From assembly GCA_963707435.1 (NCBI GenBank), contig CAVPPF010000002.1, forward strand, positions 558,001-622,000: a DNA stretch of 64,000 bases, read 5' to 3'. This DNA comes from UBA4744 sp963707435. Its GTDB lineage: Bacteria > Actinomycetota > Acidimicrobiia > Spongiisociales > UBA4744. The position numbers and the translations under genes were made by a program. The notes below the pieces were generated by a model. It did no database searches. It was given only the letters and a program-made list of their open reading frames with translations, and was not told the DNA's origin. Each line of letters opens with the position of its first letter. The stretch's first letter is position 1. Shown here piece after piece: positions 41,020 to 48,374 of this stretch.

Positions 41020-41609
41020 ATCCTCGCGTCCCCCCTGACGTCGGCGTAGACCCGGCTCATCAGCTCGACGAACTCGGTGGGGGTTGCATAGCCGACCGTG
41101 TCCGGGATGTTGATCGTGGTAGCGCCGGCTTCGACCGCCGCCTTGCAGACGGCTACGACGAAGTCGGGATCCGAGCGGGTGGCATCTTGCGGTGAGAACT
41201 CAACGTCGTCGCAGTAGCTCCGGGCGCGTTTAACGCCTTCGATCACCGACTGCAGGACCTCTTCGGGCGTCTTCTTCAGCATGCGCTCCATGTGGATCGG
41301 GGACGTGGAGTTGAACACGTGAATGCGGGCCTTGGCGGCGCCTTTCAACGCATCCCAGGCCTGGTCGATGTCGTTGGGGTGGGTCCGGGCGAGGCTGGCG
41401 ATGACCGGACCTTTCACCTCGTTGGCGATGCGGGATACCGACTCGAAATCACCCGGGGAGGAGGCCGCGAAGCCTGCTTCGATGACGTCGACCTTGAGCC
41501 GGGCCAACTGCCCGGCGATGGCTACCTTCTCGTCCGGCGTCAGCGCGATTCCCGGTGCTTGTTCTCCGTCACGCAGCGTTGTATCGAAAATGATGAGGCG
41601 GTCTTGCAT
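41016..41609 (-). CDS. leuA: 2-isopropylmalate synthase, N-terminal frame
   Basis: A 197-residue frame with the first half of the LeuA barrel, which condenses acetyl-CoA with 2-oxoisovalerate. FDTTLRDGEQAPGIALTPDEK carries the metal Asp and the catalytic Arg, and VEFSPQDATRSDPDFV and INIPDTVGYATPTEFVEL follow. The frame then reads a few unrelated residues (GDARM) and stops. Adding one base to the G-run in VRG restores the expected REDVIISTHCHND junction. Start ATG 41609 begins MQDRLIIFDTTLRDG, as in the family. Confidence 0.88.
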   Translation of the reverse strand: MQDRLIIFDTTLRDGEQAPGIALTPDEKVAIAGQLARLKVDVIEAGFAASSPGDFESVSRIANEVKGPVIASLARTHPNDIDQAWDALKGAAKARIHVFNSTSPIHMERMLKKTPEEVLQSVIEGVKRARSYCDDVEFSPQDATRSDPDFVVAVCKAAVEAGATTINIPDTVGYATPTEFVELMSRVYADVRGDARM

Positions 41610-41662
41610 GGTTGCTCCAGGTTGTGGTGGTGAGAACTCATAGGGGCTTCTTGGCGAGTATG

Positions 41663-41788
41663 CAGTACTCAGTACTCAGTACTCAGTAGGCCGGGTCGGC
41701 GGGTAGGCCGCCCGGCCGTTACAGCGCGAGTAAGCCGCCGGCGGATCCTGAGAATCGATCTAGGTACTGGGTACTAGGTACTAGGTAC
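41663..41788. repeat. Two heptamer tandem arrays facing each other
   Basis: CAGTACT is repeated from 41663 (three full copies plus CAGTA to 41688). About 70 bases later TAGGTAC/TGGGTAC units are repeated four times (41761-41788). The reverse complement of the second array (AGTACCT...) pairs with the first at most positions, so the whole could fold back on itself. It lies between ilvC and leuA, where it could slow or end transcription. The middle part is G/C-rich and codes for nothing. Confidence 0.7.
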
Positions 41789-41789
41789 T

Positions 41790-42797
41790 TCATTCCGGTG
41801 GCGCCTTCGGCGTGAGGAAGGGCATCATGGTGCGAAGCTCGGCTCCCACCTCCTCGACCGGATGGTGACGGTTGGAGTCACGCTGCTCCAGTAGGAAGGG
41901 AGCACCTTCGCGCGCCTGGGCCAGCCATTCGTTGGCGAAGGCGCCGGACTGGATCTCACCGAGGATCTTCTTCATCTCGGCTCTCGTCTCGTCGGTCACA
42001 ATGCGCGGTCCGCGGGTGTAATCGCCGTATTCGGCGGTGTCGGACACCGAGTACCGCATGTACGACAGGCCTCCCTCGTAGAGGAGGTCGACGATCAGCT
42101 TCAATTCGTGGAGCGTTTCGAAATAGGCAGATTCGGGCTGATAGCCCGCGTCGACGAGAGTGTCGAACGACGCCTTGATCAAGGACGAAATGCCACCACA
42201 GAGGATGACCTGTTCTCCGAAGAGATCCGTTTCCGTCTCCTCCTTGAACGTCGTTTCGAGCACACCTGCCCTGGTTCCCCCGATCGCGGAGGCGTAGGAC
42301 AAGCCGAGCGCGTGCGCGTTGCCGGTGGCGTCCTGGTGCACGGCCAGCAAGCAGGGCACCCCGGAGCCTTCGGTGTAGGTGCGACGGACCAGGTGACCTG
42401 GTCCCTTGGGGGCGACCATGACTACATCGATATCGCCGGGAACGTCGATCACGTCGAAGTGGACGTTGAACCCGTGCGCGAACAACAGGGCATCGTCCGG
42501 GTTGAGTTGCGGAGCGATCTCGGCTGCGTAGAGGTCACCCATGTGCTGGTCCGGGACCAGCATCATGATCACGTTTGCTGCAGCCGCGGCTTCTGCCGGC
42601 GTCATGACGGTCAGTCCTGCTGCTTCAGCTTCGGCCCTGCTGGACGAACCTTCCCGCAAGCCGACGACCACGTCGACGCCGGATTCCTTCAGGTTGAGCG
42701 CATGCGCATGACCCTGACTGCCGTAGCCGATCACGGCAACCTTGCGGGCCTTGATGACCGACGGGTCGGCGTCCTGGTCGTAGTAGATCGTCGCCAT
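41790..42797 (-). CDS. ilvC: Ketol-acid reductoisomerase
   Basis: A 335-residue class I enzyme that isomerises and reduces acetolactate or acetohydroxybutyrate with NADPH. The cofactor site is VAVIGYGSQGHAHALNLKESG with REGSSS (Ser-rich, NADPH-type). KGPGHLVRRTYTEGSGVP, DLFGEQVILCGGISSLIKA and ETLHELKLIVDLLYEGGL carry the metal-binding Asp and Glu residues. Gene order ilvB-N-C is the usual one, with 9 bases from ilvN. Confidence 0.97.
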   Translation of the reverse strand: MATIYYDQDADPSVIKARKVAVIGYGSQGHAHALNLKESGVDVVVGLREGSSSRAEAEAAGLTVMTPAEAAAAANVIMMLVPDQHMGDLYAAEIAPQLNPDDALLFAHGFNVHFDVIDVPGDIDVVMVAPKGPGHLVRRTYTEGSGVPCLLAVHQDATGNAHALGLSYASAIGGTRAGVLETTFKEETETDLFGEQVILCGGISSLIKASFDTLVDAGYQPESAYFETLHELKLIVDLLYEGGLSYMRYSVSDTAEYGDYTRGPRIVTDETRAEMKKILGEIQSGAFANEWLAQAREGAPFLLEQRDSNRHHPVEEVGAELRTMMPFLTPKAPPE

Positions 42798-42806
42798 CAG
42801 GTCTCC

Positions 42807-43307
42807 TTAACCGATTGCCTTGAGTTTCCGGCTCTTGAAATCACGGGCCATCGCAATGCGACCCGACTTGACCAGCTCGACGATTCCGTACGGCCGGACG
42901 AGTTCCACGAAGTCGTTGATCTTGCGCGGCTCACCGCTCACGGTGAAGGCGATGCTGGTCGGCCCGACATCGATGGCGGTTGCTTTGAAGATACTGCCGA
43001 TCTCGAGGATCTCTCCCCGTTTGCCCGGACTTGCCGCGATGCGGACAAGCATGATCTCCCGTTCCAGCGACTCGTCCGGATCGAGCTCGGTGATCCGGAC
43101 CACATTGACGAGCTTGTGGAGTTGCTTCTTGACCTGCTCCATTTCCGGCGCGTCGACCACGATCGTCATCCGGGACATGCCTTCGTCGGCGGTCGGGCCA
43201 ACCGCCATCGAGTGGATGTTGAATCCGCGCCGGGCCAGCAACGAGGAAACCCTCGCCAGGACCGAAGGCTTGTTCTCGACCAGGACGGAGAGAGTGTGCT
43301 GTGTCAC
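42807..43307 (-). CDS. ilvN: Acetolactate synthase regulatory subunit
   Basis: A 166-residue small subunit that activates the catalytic subunit and gives valine feedback inhibition. The ACT domain begins HTLSVLVENKPSVLARVSSL and continues RRGFNIHSMAVGPTADEGMS; the C-terminal domain contains RELMLVRIA-like EREIMLVRIAASPGKRGEIL and PYGIVELVKSGRIAMAR. It overlaps the ilvB stop by 4 bases. Confidence 0.96.
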   Translation of the reverse strand: MTQHTLSVLVENKPSVLARVSSLLARRGFNIHSMAVGPTADEGMSRMTIVVDAPEMEQVKKQLHKLVNVVRITELDPDESLEREIMLVRIAASPGKRGEILEIGSIFKATAIDVGPTSIAFTVSGEPRKINDFVELVRPYGIVELVKSGRIAMARDFKSRKLKAIG

Positions 43308-45007
43308 GCCAGGTCCTCCCTGCTCAGAATGATGTCGTCGTTTGACCCGCCCGCCGGGACCATCGGGAACACCATTTCTTCGGTGTCCGTGACGAACTCG
43401 ACCACAACCGGCCGATCATCGATGGACAGGGACTTCTCAATGGTGAGGGCCACTTCGTCGGGTTTCTCGGCCCGCAACCCGACGCACCCCATCGCTTCGG
43501 CCAGCTTCACATAGTTGGGCACGTCCCGGCCGAGGTCGACGGCGGAGAGGCGTCCCCCGTAGAACAGGTTCTGCCATTGCTTGACCATGCCGTGGGCGCC
43601 GTTGTTGAGGATCGCCACCTTGATCGGGATCCCCTCGACCGACGCAGTGATGAGTTCCTGGGGGGTCATCTGGAAGCAGCCGTCGCCGTCGATGGCGTAG
43701 ACAAGTTCATCGGGTTTGCCGGCTTTGGCTCCGACGGCGGCCGGCACGGCGAAGCCCATGGTTCCGAGTCCGCCCGAGTTGATCCACTTGCGGGGTTCGG
43801 CGAATTTCCAATATTGCGAAGCCCACATCTGGTGCTGGCCGACCCCGGAGACGACGATCGTGTCGGGTCCTGCCTGACGGTAGAGCTCTTCGATCACATA
43901 CTGCGGCTTGATCGGACCGTCGGGTTGCTGGTCGTAGTGGAGCGGGAAGTCGCGCTGCCAGCCGTGCACCGTGTCCAGCCATGCTGTGCGGTCGGGAATG
44001 GTCTCGTGATCCCACTTTTCGAGCAGTTGCTGCAACACCCGTCGGGCGTCACCCACGATGGGGACATCCGCGGCGCGCACTTTGCCGATCTCGGCCGGGT
44101 CGACATCGGCGTGAATGACCTTCGCATGAGGGGCGAACGTGGCCGGGTTTCCGGTCACCCGATCGTCGAAACGAACACCGATGGAAACGAGCAGATCGGA
44201 CTTCTGCATGGCGGTCACCGCCGTGTAGTTGCCGTGCATGCCGGGCATCCCGAGTGCCAGCGGATGGAGGTCCGGTATGGCGCCGCGCCCCATGAGTGTC
44301 GTCACCACCGGGATCTGGGTGGCTTCGGCGAAGCGAAGCAACTCTTCGTGGGCGCACGCCTTGATGATTCCGCCGCCCACATACAGGACCGGCCGTTTGG
44401 CTGCGTTGATCAGCTTGATGGCGTCCTTGATCGGCCGCGGGTGAGCGTCGACCGTCGGCTTGTAGCCCGGCAGATTCAGCTGTGCCGGTTTGTGCCACAC
44501 CATCTGGGCGTTCAGCACGTCCTTGGGCAGATCGATCAGGACCGGGCCCGGCCGGCCCGTCGCGGCGATGTGGAACGCCTCATGGACCACATCGGGGATG
44601 TCGCGAGCGTCGGTGACGAAGTAGTTGTGCTTGGTGGCCGGCATGGTGATGCCGGTCGTGTAGGCCTCCTGGAAGGCGTCGTTGCCTACGGCGGTCGTTG
44701 CGACCTGTCCGGTGATGGCGACCATCGGCACCGAGTCGACCAGTGCATCGGCCAGCGGCGTGACGAGGTTGGTCGCCGCGGGACCCGACGTGACCATCGT
44801 CACGCCGACCCGTCCGGTCGCCCAGGCGTATCCCTCCGCCATGTGGCCGGCCCCTTGCTCGTGACGGGCGAGAACGTGCCGGATGGGGCTGTCGAGGATC
44901 GGGTCGTAGGCGGGAAGAATGGCGCCGCCGGGTACGCCGAACACGATATCGACCTCTTCGTGTTCGAGTGCCTTGATGAGGGCTTGTGCGCCGGAGATGG
45001 TGGTCAT
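43304..45007 (-). CDS. ilvB: Acetolactate synthase catalytic subunit
   Basis: A 567-residue ThDP-dependent enzyme joining two pyruvates, or pyruvate and 2-oxobutyrate. The activating Glu lies in RHEQGAGHMAEGYAWATG. FAD-region motifs include GVRFDDRVTGNPATF, and the ThDP motif runs from GDGCFQMTPQELITA to NN in VAILNNGAHGMVKQWQ. ATG 45007 is preceded by AAGGAAGG and directly follows the attenuator. A longer frame to 45070 would run through the terminator hairpin and is rejected. Confidence 0.96.
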   Translation of the reverse strand: MTTISGAQALIKALEHEEVDIVFGVPGGAILPAYDPILDSPIRHVLARHEQGAGHMAEGYAWATGRVGVTMVTSGPAATNLVTPLADALVDSVPMVAITGQVATTAVGNDAFQEAYTTGITMPATKHNYFVTDARDIPDVVHEAFHIAATGRPGPVLIDLPKDVLNAQMVWHKPAQLNLPGYKPTVDAHPRPIKDAIKLINAAKRPVLYVGGGIIKACAHEELLRFAEATQIPVVTTLMGRGAIPDLHPLALGMPGMHGNYTAVTAMQKSDLLVSIGVRFDDRVTGNPATFAPHAKVIHADVDPAEIGKVRAADVPIVGDARRVLQQLLEKWDHETIPDRTAWLDTVHGWQRDFPLHYDQQPDGPIKPQYVIEELYRQAGPDTIVVSGVGQHQMWASQYWKFAEPRKWINSGGLGTMGFAVPAAVGAKAGKPDELVYAIDGDGCFQMTPQELITASVEGIPIKVAILNNGAHGMVKQWQNLFYGGRLSAVDLGRDVPNYVKLAEAMGCVGLRAEKPDEVALTIEKSLSIDDRPVVVEFVTDTEEMVFPMVPAGGSNDDIILSREDLA

Positions 45008-45031
45008 CGCCTGATCCCTTCCTTGGGTATG

Positions 45032-45062
45032 AAAAAACCCTCCGGCTCTTGGCAACGGAGGG
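45032..45062 (-). terminator. Rho-independent terminator of the ilvB attenuator
   Basis: On the minus strand CCCTCCG and CGGAGGG form a stem around an 11-base loop, directly followed by six T residues. It ends 24 bases before ilvB. The placement after a Val/Leu leader peptide indicates transcription attenuation. An upstream stem (GCGCACGCGT with ACGTGTGCGC, 45065-45090) extends into sequence next to the terminator and could be the competing or pausing structure. Confidence 0.85.
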
Positions 45063-45089
45063 CGGCGCACACGTCTTGCGACGCGTGCG

Positions 45090-45125
45090 CTAGGTAAGTA
45101 CGAGAACGGGGTTGTGTGCTTGCAT
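45090..45125 (-). CDS. ilvB leader peptide (attenuation)
   Basis: An 11-codon reading frame, MQAHNPVLVLT, with the run Val-Leu-Val-Leu just before the stop. Stalling of ribosomes at these codons when charged Val or Leu tRNA is scarce would change the folding of the RNA ahead and prevent the terminator. The stop codon abuts the first stem. No Shine-Dalgarno precedes the ATG, and the promoter lies so close that the message is probably leaderless. Confidence 0.8.
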   Translation of the reverse strand: MQAHNPVLVLT

Positions 45126-45138
45126 GGCTTGGCGGGGG

Positions 45139-45167
45139 AGTATGAGGGAAACGGCCGGCTATGTCAA
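45139..45167 (-). promoter_or_regulatory. Promoter of the ilvB operon
   Basis: On the minus strand a perfect TTGACA -35 (45162-45167) is followed after 17 bases by CATACT (45139-45144) as -10. A start about seven bases further on would fall near 45132, only some seven bases before the leader-peptide ATG at 45125. Spacing and match make this the clearest promoter in the window. Confidence 0.75.
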
Positions 45168-45298
45168 GGAGCCGCGGGGGCTGGGTAGCACCTCCCGGAC
45201 ACCACCGCTCAGTCAAATGACCTCGACTTCGGCTTCGGGCCCCGGGTGGGTCTCGCTCGCGTAGGGTTCAGGTAGAAGCTCGGGACGGAGGTTGTGTC

Positions 45299-45706
45299 AT
45301 GGTCGGACCGACCCTCGATGAGGTCCTCGCCGAGCTGCGTGACCTTCAGCAAGCGCTCTCGGAGCTCCCGGAGGATGCGTTCGGGGAACGCCTGAGAGTG
45401 AAGGAACGACGTCGCGAACTGCATACGCAGGCCGCGGAGCTACGAGAAGCCGGTCGCTCGATCGCCGAGCTACAGGAGGAACTGTCGCGCTTGCGAAACC
45501 AGCGCGACGAGCTGTTCCAGCGTCACTTGAGTCTTGGGAACATCGGCCCGGGTGGCGGCGAGGGCGGTGGTGGAATCGAGATCCGCTACGCGCTCGAAGT
45601 CAACCGCACGATCGACGAAGCCGGGGACCTTGCCGGCATCAACCGACAGATCCGTGAGCTGGAAGTCGCAATCAACCGCCGCCGGGTTGGTGAAGAAGGG
45701 ACTTAG
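45299..45706 (+). CDS. Coiled-coil protein of unknown function
   Basis: A 135-residue charged protein. Residues 5-75 are almost entirely helical heptads (LAELRDLQQALSELPEDAF, LREAGRSIAELQEELSRLRN). A Gly-rich hinge (GNIGPGGGEGGGGIEIR) and a second short helix (INRQIRELEVAINRRR) follow. No signal or membrane segment. No family recognised. It is divergent from the ilv operon and the coding bias is like its neighbours. Confidence 0.65.
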   Translation: MVGPTLDEVLAELRDLQQALSELPEDAFGERLRVKERRRELHTQAAELREAGRSIAELQEELSRLRNQRDELFQRHLSLGNIGPGGGEGGGGIEIRYALEVNRTIDEAGDLAGINRQIRELEVAINRRRVGEEGT

Positions 45707-45826
45707 ACAGGTTTTCCCGCAGAAGTCGAGACTGGGGCGAGAAGCGCCGGTCGAGCCACCTGTTCGACGAGACGTCCTCGCCGCGCATCGACGAAGTAGG
45801 CACGGTCGGAGCCTAGGTTTATCGGT

Positions 45827-46237
45827 ATGGATTTCGATCGAGGAACCAGGCCCCGCGCCAATCTCTTGAGGGTGGATGGCGCGATCAACCTCGTGCTCGG
45901 GGCTCTGCTGGTTGCGTTTCCGAGCTGGCTGGTGGACGCCCTCGGAGTGCCGCCTTCGCAGGGCCGGTTCTATCCGTCCATGCTCGGAGCGGTCCTGATC
46001 GGCGTCGGGATCGCACTGTTCCTCGAAGCAAACCGGCTGCCGGGGGGCATCATCGGACTGGGCCTCGGCGGAGCCATCGCCATCAATCTGGTTGCGGCGT
46101 GCGCACTGATCTACTGGAACGTGTGGGGTGATCTCGAAATCCCGACCCGGGGCCGGGTGCTGCTGAGCGTGCTGTCGGTCGGTCTGGTGGCGATCAGCAG
46201 TTTTGAGCTCTGGGTGCGGTGGAGCCGGCGACCCTGA
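45827..46237 (+). CDS. Four-helix membrane protein of unknown function
   Basis: A 136-residue protein with four predicted helices (INLVLGALLVAFPSWLVDAL, PSMLGAVLIGVGIALFLEA, GLGLGGAIAINLVAACALIY, GRVLLSVLSVGLVAISSFEL). The spacing and the FYPSMLGAVLIGVGIALFLE segment resemble DoxX/DUF4345-like small membrane proteins. Role unknown. The next gene follows on the same strand. Confidence 0.65.
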   Translation: MDFDRGTRPRANLLRVDGAINLVLGALLVAFPSWLVDALGVPPSQGRFYPSMLGAVLIGVGIALFLEANRLPGGIIGLGLGGAIAINLVAACALIYWNVWGDLEIPTRGRVLLSVLSVGLVAISSFELWVRWSRRP

Positions 46238-46295
46238 GCCGCGAAACAAGATCTGCCCGACGAAGTCTGTCACGATGATGTGCCACCATGGGTGC

Positions 46296-47534
46296 GTGAC
46301 CGATTGGATACCGCCCGAGCTTCTTGCTCCAGCTTTCAAAGCCGTCAGGAAGGCCCTCCGTGACCTCGATCCAGACGAGGTGCCGGCCGTGCTGCGCCGC
46401 ATTGCCGGTCAAAGCGGCCGCCGGTTGCCACCACCGCTGGCTCGCAAGCTGGTCGAAACCCTCGACGAGAACGAGTGGCTGCGCGAGAAAGCAGCCGAGG
46501 CCGGATCCGACCTCGATCCGGCCAGCCCCGACCCGTCTCGAGCCGTTTCGGCACTGTTCTTGCTCCGCCCTGACGGGTGGGAGGATCGAGCCAGAGAAGC
46601 CGCCGACCATCGAGCGTCGGGAGCACAGCAGGCACTGATTGCGGCCCTGCAGAAAAACGTTGTCGACCTTCAACAGCAGCTGGAGGCCGCCCGGGAGAAG
46701 GCGAAGGGAGCCCGGAAGAGGGCAGAGGCTGCGATCGTCGAAGCGGATCGCAAGGCGCAGGCAGCCCGGAGCGCGGTTGAGGCAGCCCGCCAGGAGGAGC
46801 GCGATGCCGCGGAGGAACAGCGCAGTGACTATCTGATGCTCCGGGAGCGCTACGAGCGGCTGGTCCAGGATCTGGAGGAAGCCGGGGACCGGATCATGAC
46901 GCTGCGCGACGAACTTCTGCGCGCCAGAAGGACCAGCCGGGCGAACGCAGCTCCGACCGGTCCCCAGGCCTGGGCCGCCCGCGACCCCCTGGATATTGCC
47001 CGCATGCTCGACGAGATTTTCGAAGCCGTCCGGCCCGACGCCGTTGCCGGGATCGAGGAGGCCAGCCTCGAGGAGGCGGCGCCGTTTGTGTTTCCGGCCG
47101 GGGTGAGCCCCGACCAAAAGGACGCGATCGTTTGGCTGGCAGCCTATCCGGAACCGTATCGACTGGTCGTCGACGGATACAACGTCACGTTCCTTCTGGA
47201 TGAGGCGGGTTTCACGGAGACGGCCGCCCGCGATCGGCTCAACGAAGGCCTGGCGCGCTTCCGCCGTGCGGCGGCGGCGCCGGTGCAGGTGATCGTCGTG
47301 TACGACTCGGCCCAGGCAGGGGGAGTGACGTCCAGTTCCGGACCGGGCGGGATTGAAATGCGTTTCACCGAGTCGGGTCTCCCGGCCGATGAGGAGATCC
47401 TCGCGATTGCCGCTGCCACGTCGACCCGCCTGGCCGTGGTCAGCACGGACCGGCGGGTGCGCGAAGGTGCCGAGGAATTGGGGGCACTCGGCCTGTGGAG
47501 TCAAGCGCTGGTGGCCTGGTTGGATCGCCGTTGA
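46296..47534 (+). CDS. NYN (YacP-like) ribonuclease-domain protein with coiled coil
   Basis: A 412-residue protein. A helical N-terminal domain (about 1-110) is followed by a long coiled coil (about 115-225, rich in Ala/Glu/Arg) and a C-terminal NYN/PIN-type domain. The latter has LVVDGYNVTFLLDEAGF, VIVVYDSAQAGG, LPADEEILAIAA and AVVSTDRRVREGAEELGA, which supply the acidic residues expected for an RNA nuclease such as Rae1/YacP. GTG 46296 starts VTDWIPPELLAPAFKAVRKA, where domain structure begins; an upstream in-frame start overlaps the previous gene. Confidence 0.8.
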   Translation: MTDWIPPELLAPAFKAVRKALRDLDPDEVPAVLRRIAGQSGRRLPPPLARKLVETLDENEWLREKAAEAGSDLDPASPDPSRAVSALFLLRPDGWEDRAREAADHRASGAQQALIAALQKNVVDLQQQLEAAREKAKGARKRAEAAIVEADRKAQAARSAVEAARQEERDAAEEQRSDYLMLRERYERLVQDLEEAGDRIMTLRDELLRARRTSRANAAPTGPQAWAARDPLDIARMLDEIFEAVRPDAVAGIEEASLEEAAPFVFPAGVSPDQKDAIVWLAAYPEPYRLVVDGYNVTFLLDEAGFTETAARDRLNEGLARFRRAAAAPVQVIVVYDSAQAGGVTSSSGPGGIEMRFTESGLPADEEILAIAAATSTRLAVVSTDRRVREGAEELGALGLWSQALVAWLDRR

Positions 47535-47544
47535 GGGCGGCGGG

Positions 47545-47988
47545 CTAGTTGCTCGTTCTCACCGAGCCGGCCAGCCACAACTCCGTGCCGATCTCGCACC
47601 GGTGCGGCTGATAGGCAGTGGCGTCGGCCGCGAAGCTTCCGGTGACTTCAATCCGGTCGCCTTCCTGCGCCACGACGGTGCCGGTTGCATCGATGAGCCG
47701 CACAGGATCGAACTCAGCGGTGAATCCCGGCGGCCACAGGACGCTCAGGTCGATGACGCCCTGCCGGAGCCAAACACAGCCGCCGTCCACCGCAGCGTCT
47801 CCTGCCAGGGTGGCGATGATCTTGGCGTCTTTGGGCGGATCCGGGTTGTGGGGGAGGTCGACCGGGCCGGCGGGTTGCGGTGCGCTGGTGGTGGTCGGGG
47901 TCGAGGTTTCGCTGCACCCGGCTGCGGCCAGGAGGGCCACGATGCCAAGTGTGGCGAGAACCGTCCGTCGGTTGGGCAGTTTCTTCAC
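47545..47988 (-). CDS. Small lipoprotein of unknown function
   Basis: A 147-residue predicted lipoprotein (LLAAAGC lipobox, preceded by RR in MKKLPNRRTVLATLG). A Thr/Pro linker leads to a compact domain with two cysteines (GGCVWLRQGV and HRCEIGTELWL) and a DRIEVTGSF strand suggesting a small OB-like beta barrel. No assigned function. It is convergent with the NYN gene. Confidence 0.65.
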   Translation of the reverse strand: MKKLPNRRTVLATLGIVALLAAAGCSETSTPTTTSAPQPAGPVDLPHNPDPPKDAKIIATLAGDAAVDGGCVWLRQGVIDLSVLWPPGFTAEFDPVRLIDATGTVVAQEGDRIEVTGSFAADATAYQPHRCEIGTELWLAGSVRTSN

Positions 47989-48117
47989 GCGGGTCGATAC
48001 CTCAGCTGGGGAGACAGAAGCGTACCGCTTTCCCGCACCGGTTCATCAGCGCCACGTTCTTGTCACACCCGGCCTCTACGTTGTGGGCGGTACACGAAAC
48101 TGACCCGGAGGACCGAC

Positions 48118-48321
48118 ATGCGGATCGACTGCGACGAATGCGCCATGCAGCACACCGCCACCTGCAACGACTGTGTGGTGACGTTCCTGCTGCGCGAGTC
48201 CGACGCGCCGCTCGAGATCGACTCCGCCGAGGCGGTGGCTCTGAGCGCGATGGCAGATGTCGGTCTCGTGCCCCGGCTCCGTCTCGTCCGCCACGACGAA
48301 GACCTGGAAGCTGCCGGGTGA
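48118..48321 (+). CDS. Small four-cysteine protein, conserved actinobacterial type
   Basis: A 67-residue protein starting MRIDCDECAMQHTATCNDC, giving two CxxC pairs that could hold a zinc ion or an Fe-S centre. The rest (VVTFLLRESDAPLEIDSAEA...) is helical with an acidic end. Similar short cysteine proteins occur in many actinobacteria without a known role. ATG 48118 follows a GGAGGACC ribosome site; upstream in-frame sequence lies in the lipoprotein region and is not coding. Confidence 0.65.
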   Translation: MRIDCDECAMQHTATCNDCVVTFLLRESDAPLEIDSAEAVALSAMADVGLVPRLRLVRHDEDLEAAG

Positions 48322-48374
48322 GGTCCCGGGCCGGTTGAGGTTGTGGAGAGAGGCGGGTTCCCGGCCGAAGGGCG

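Noticed and set aside
43577..45097. 506-codon plus-strand frame over ilvB
   Set aside because: It is an antisense shadow of ilvB, and it also runs through the attenuator hairpin.
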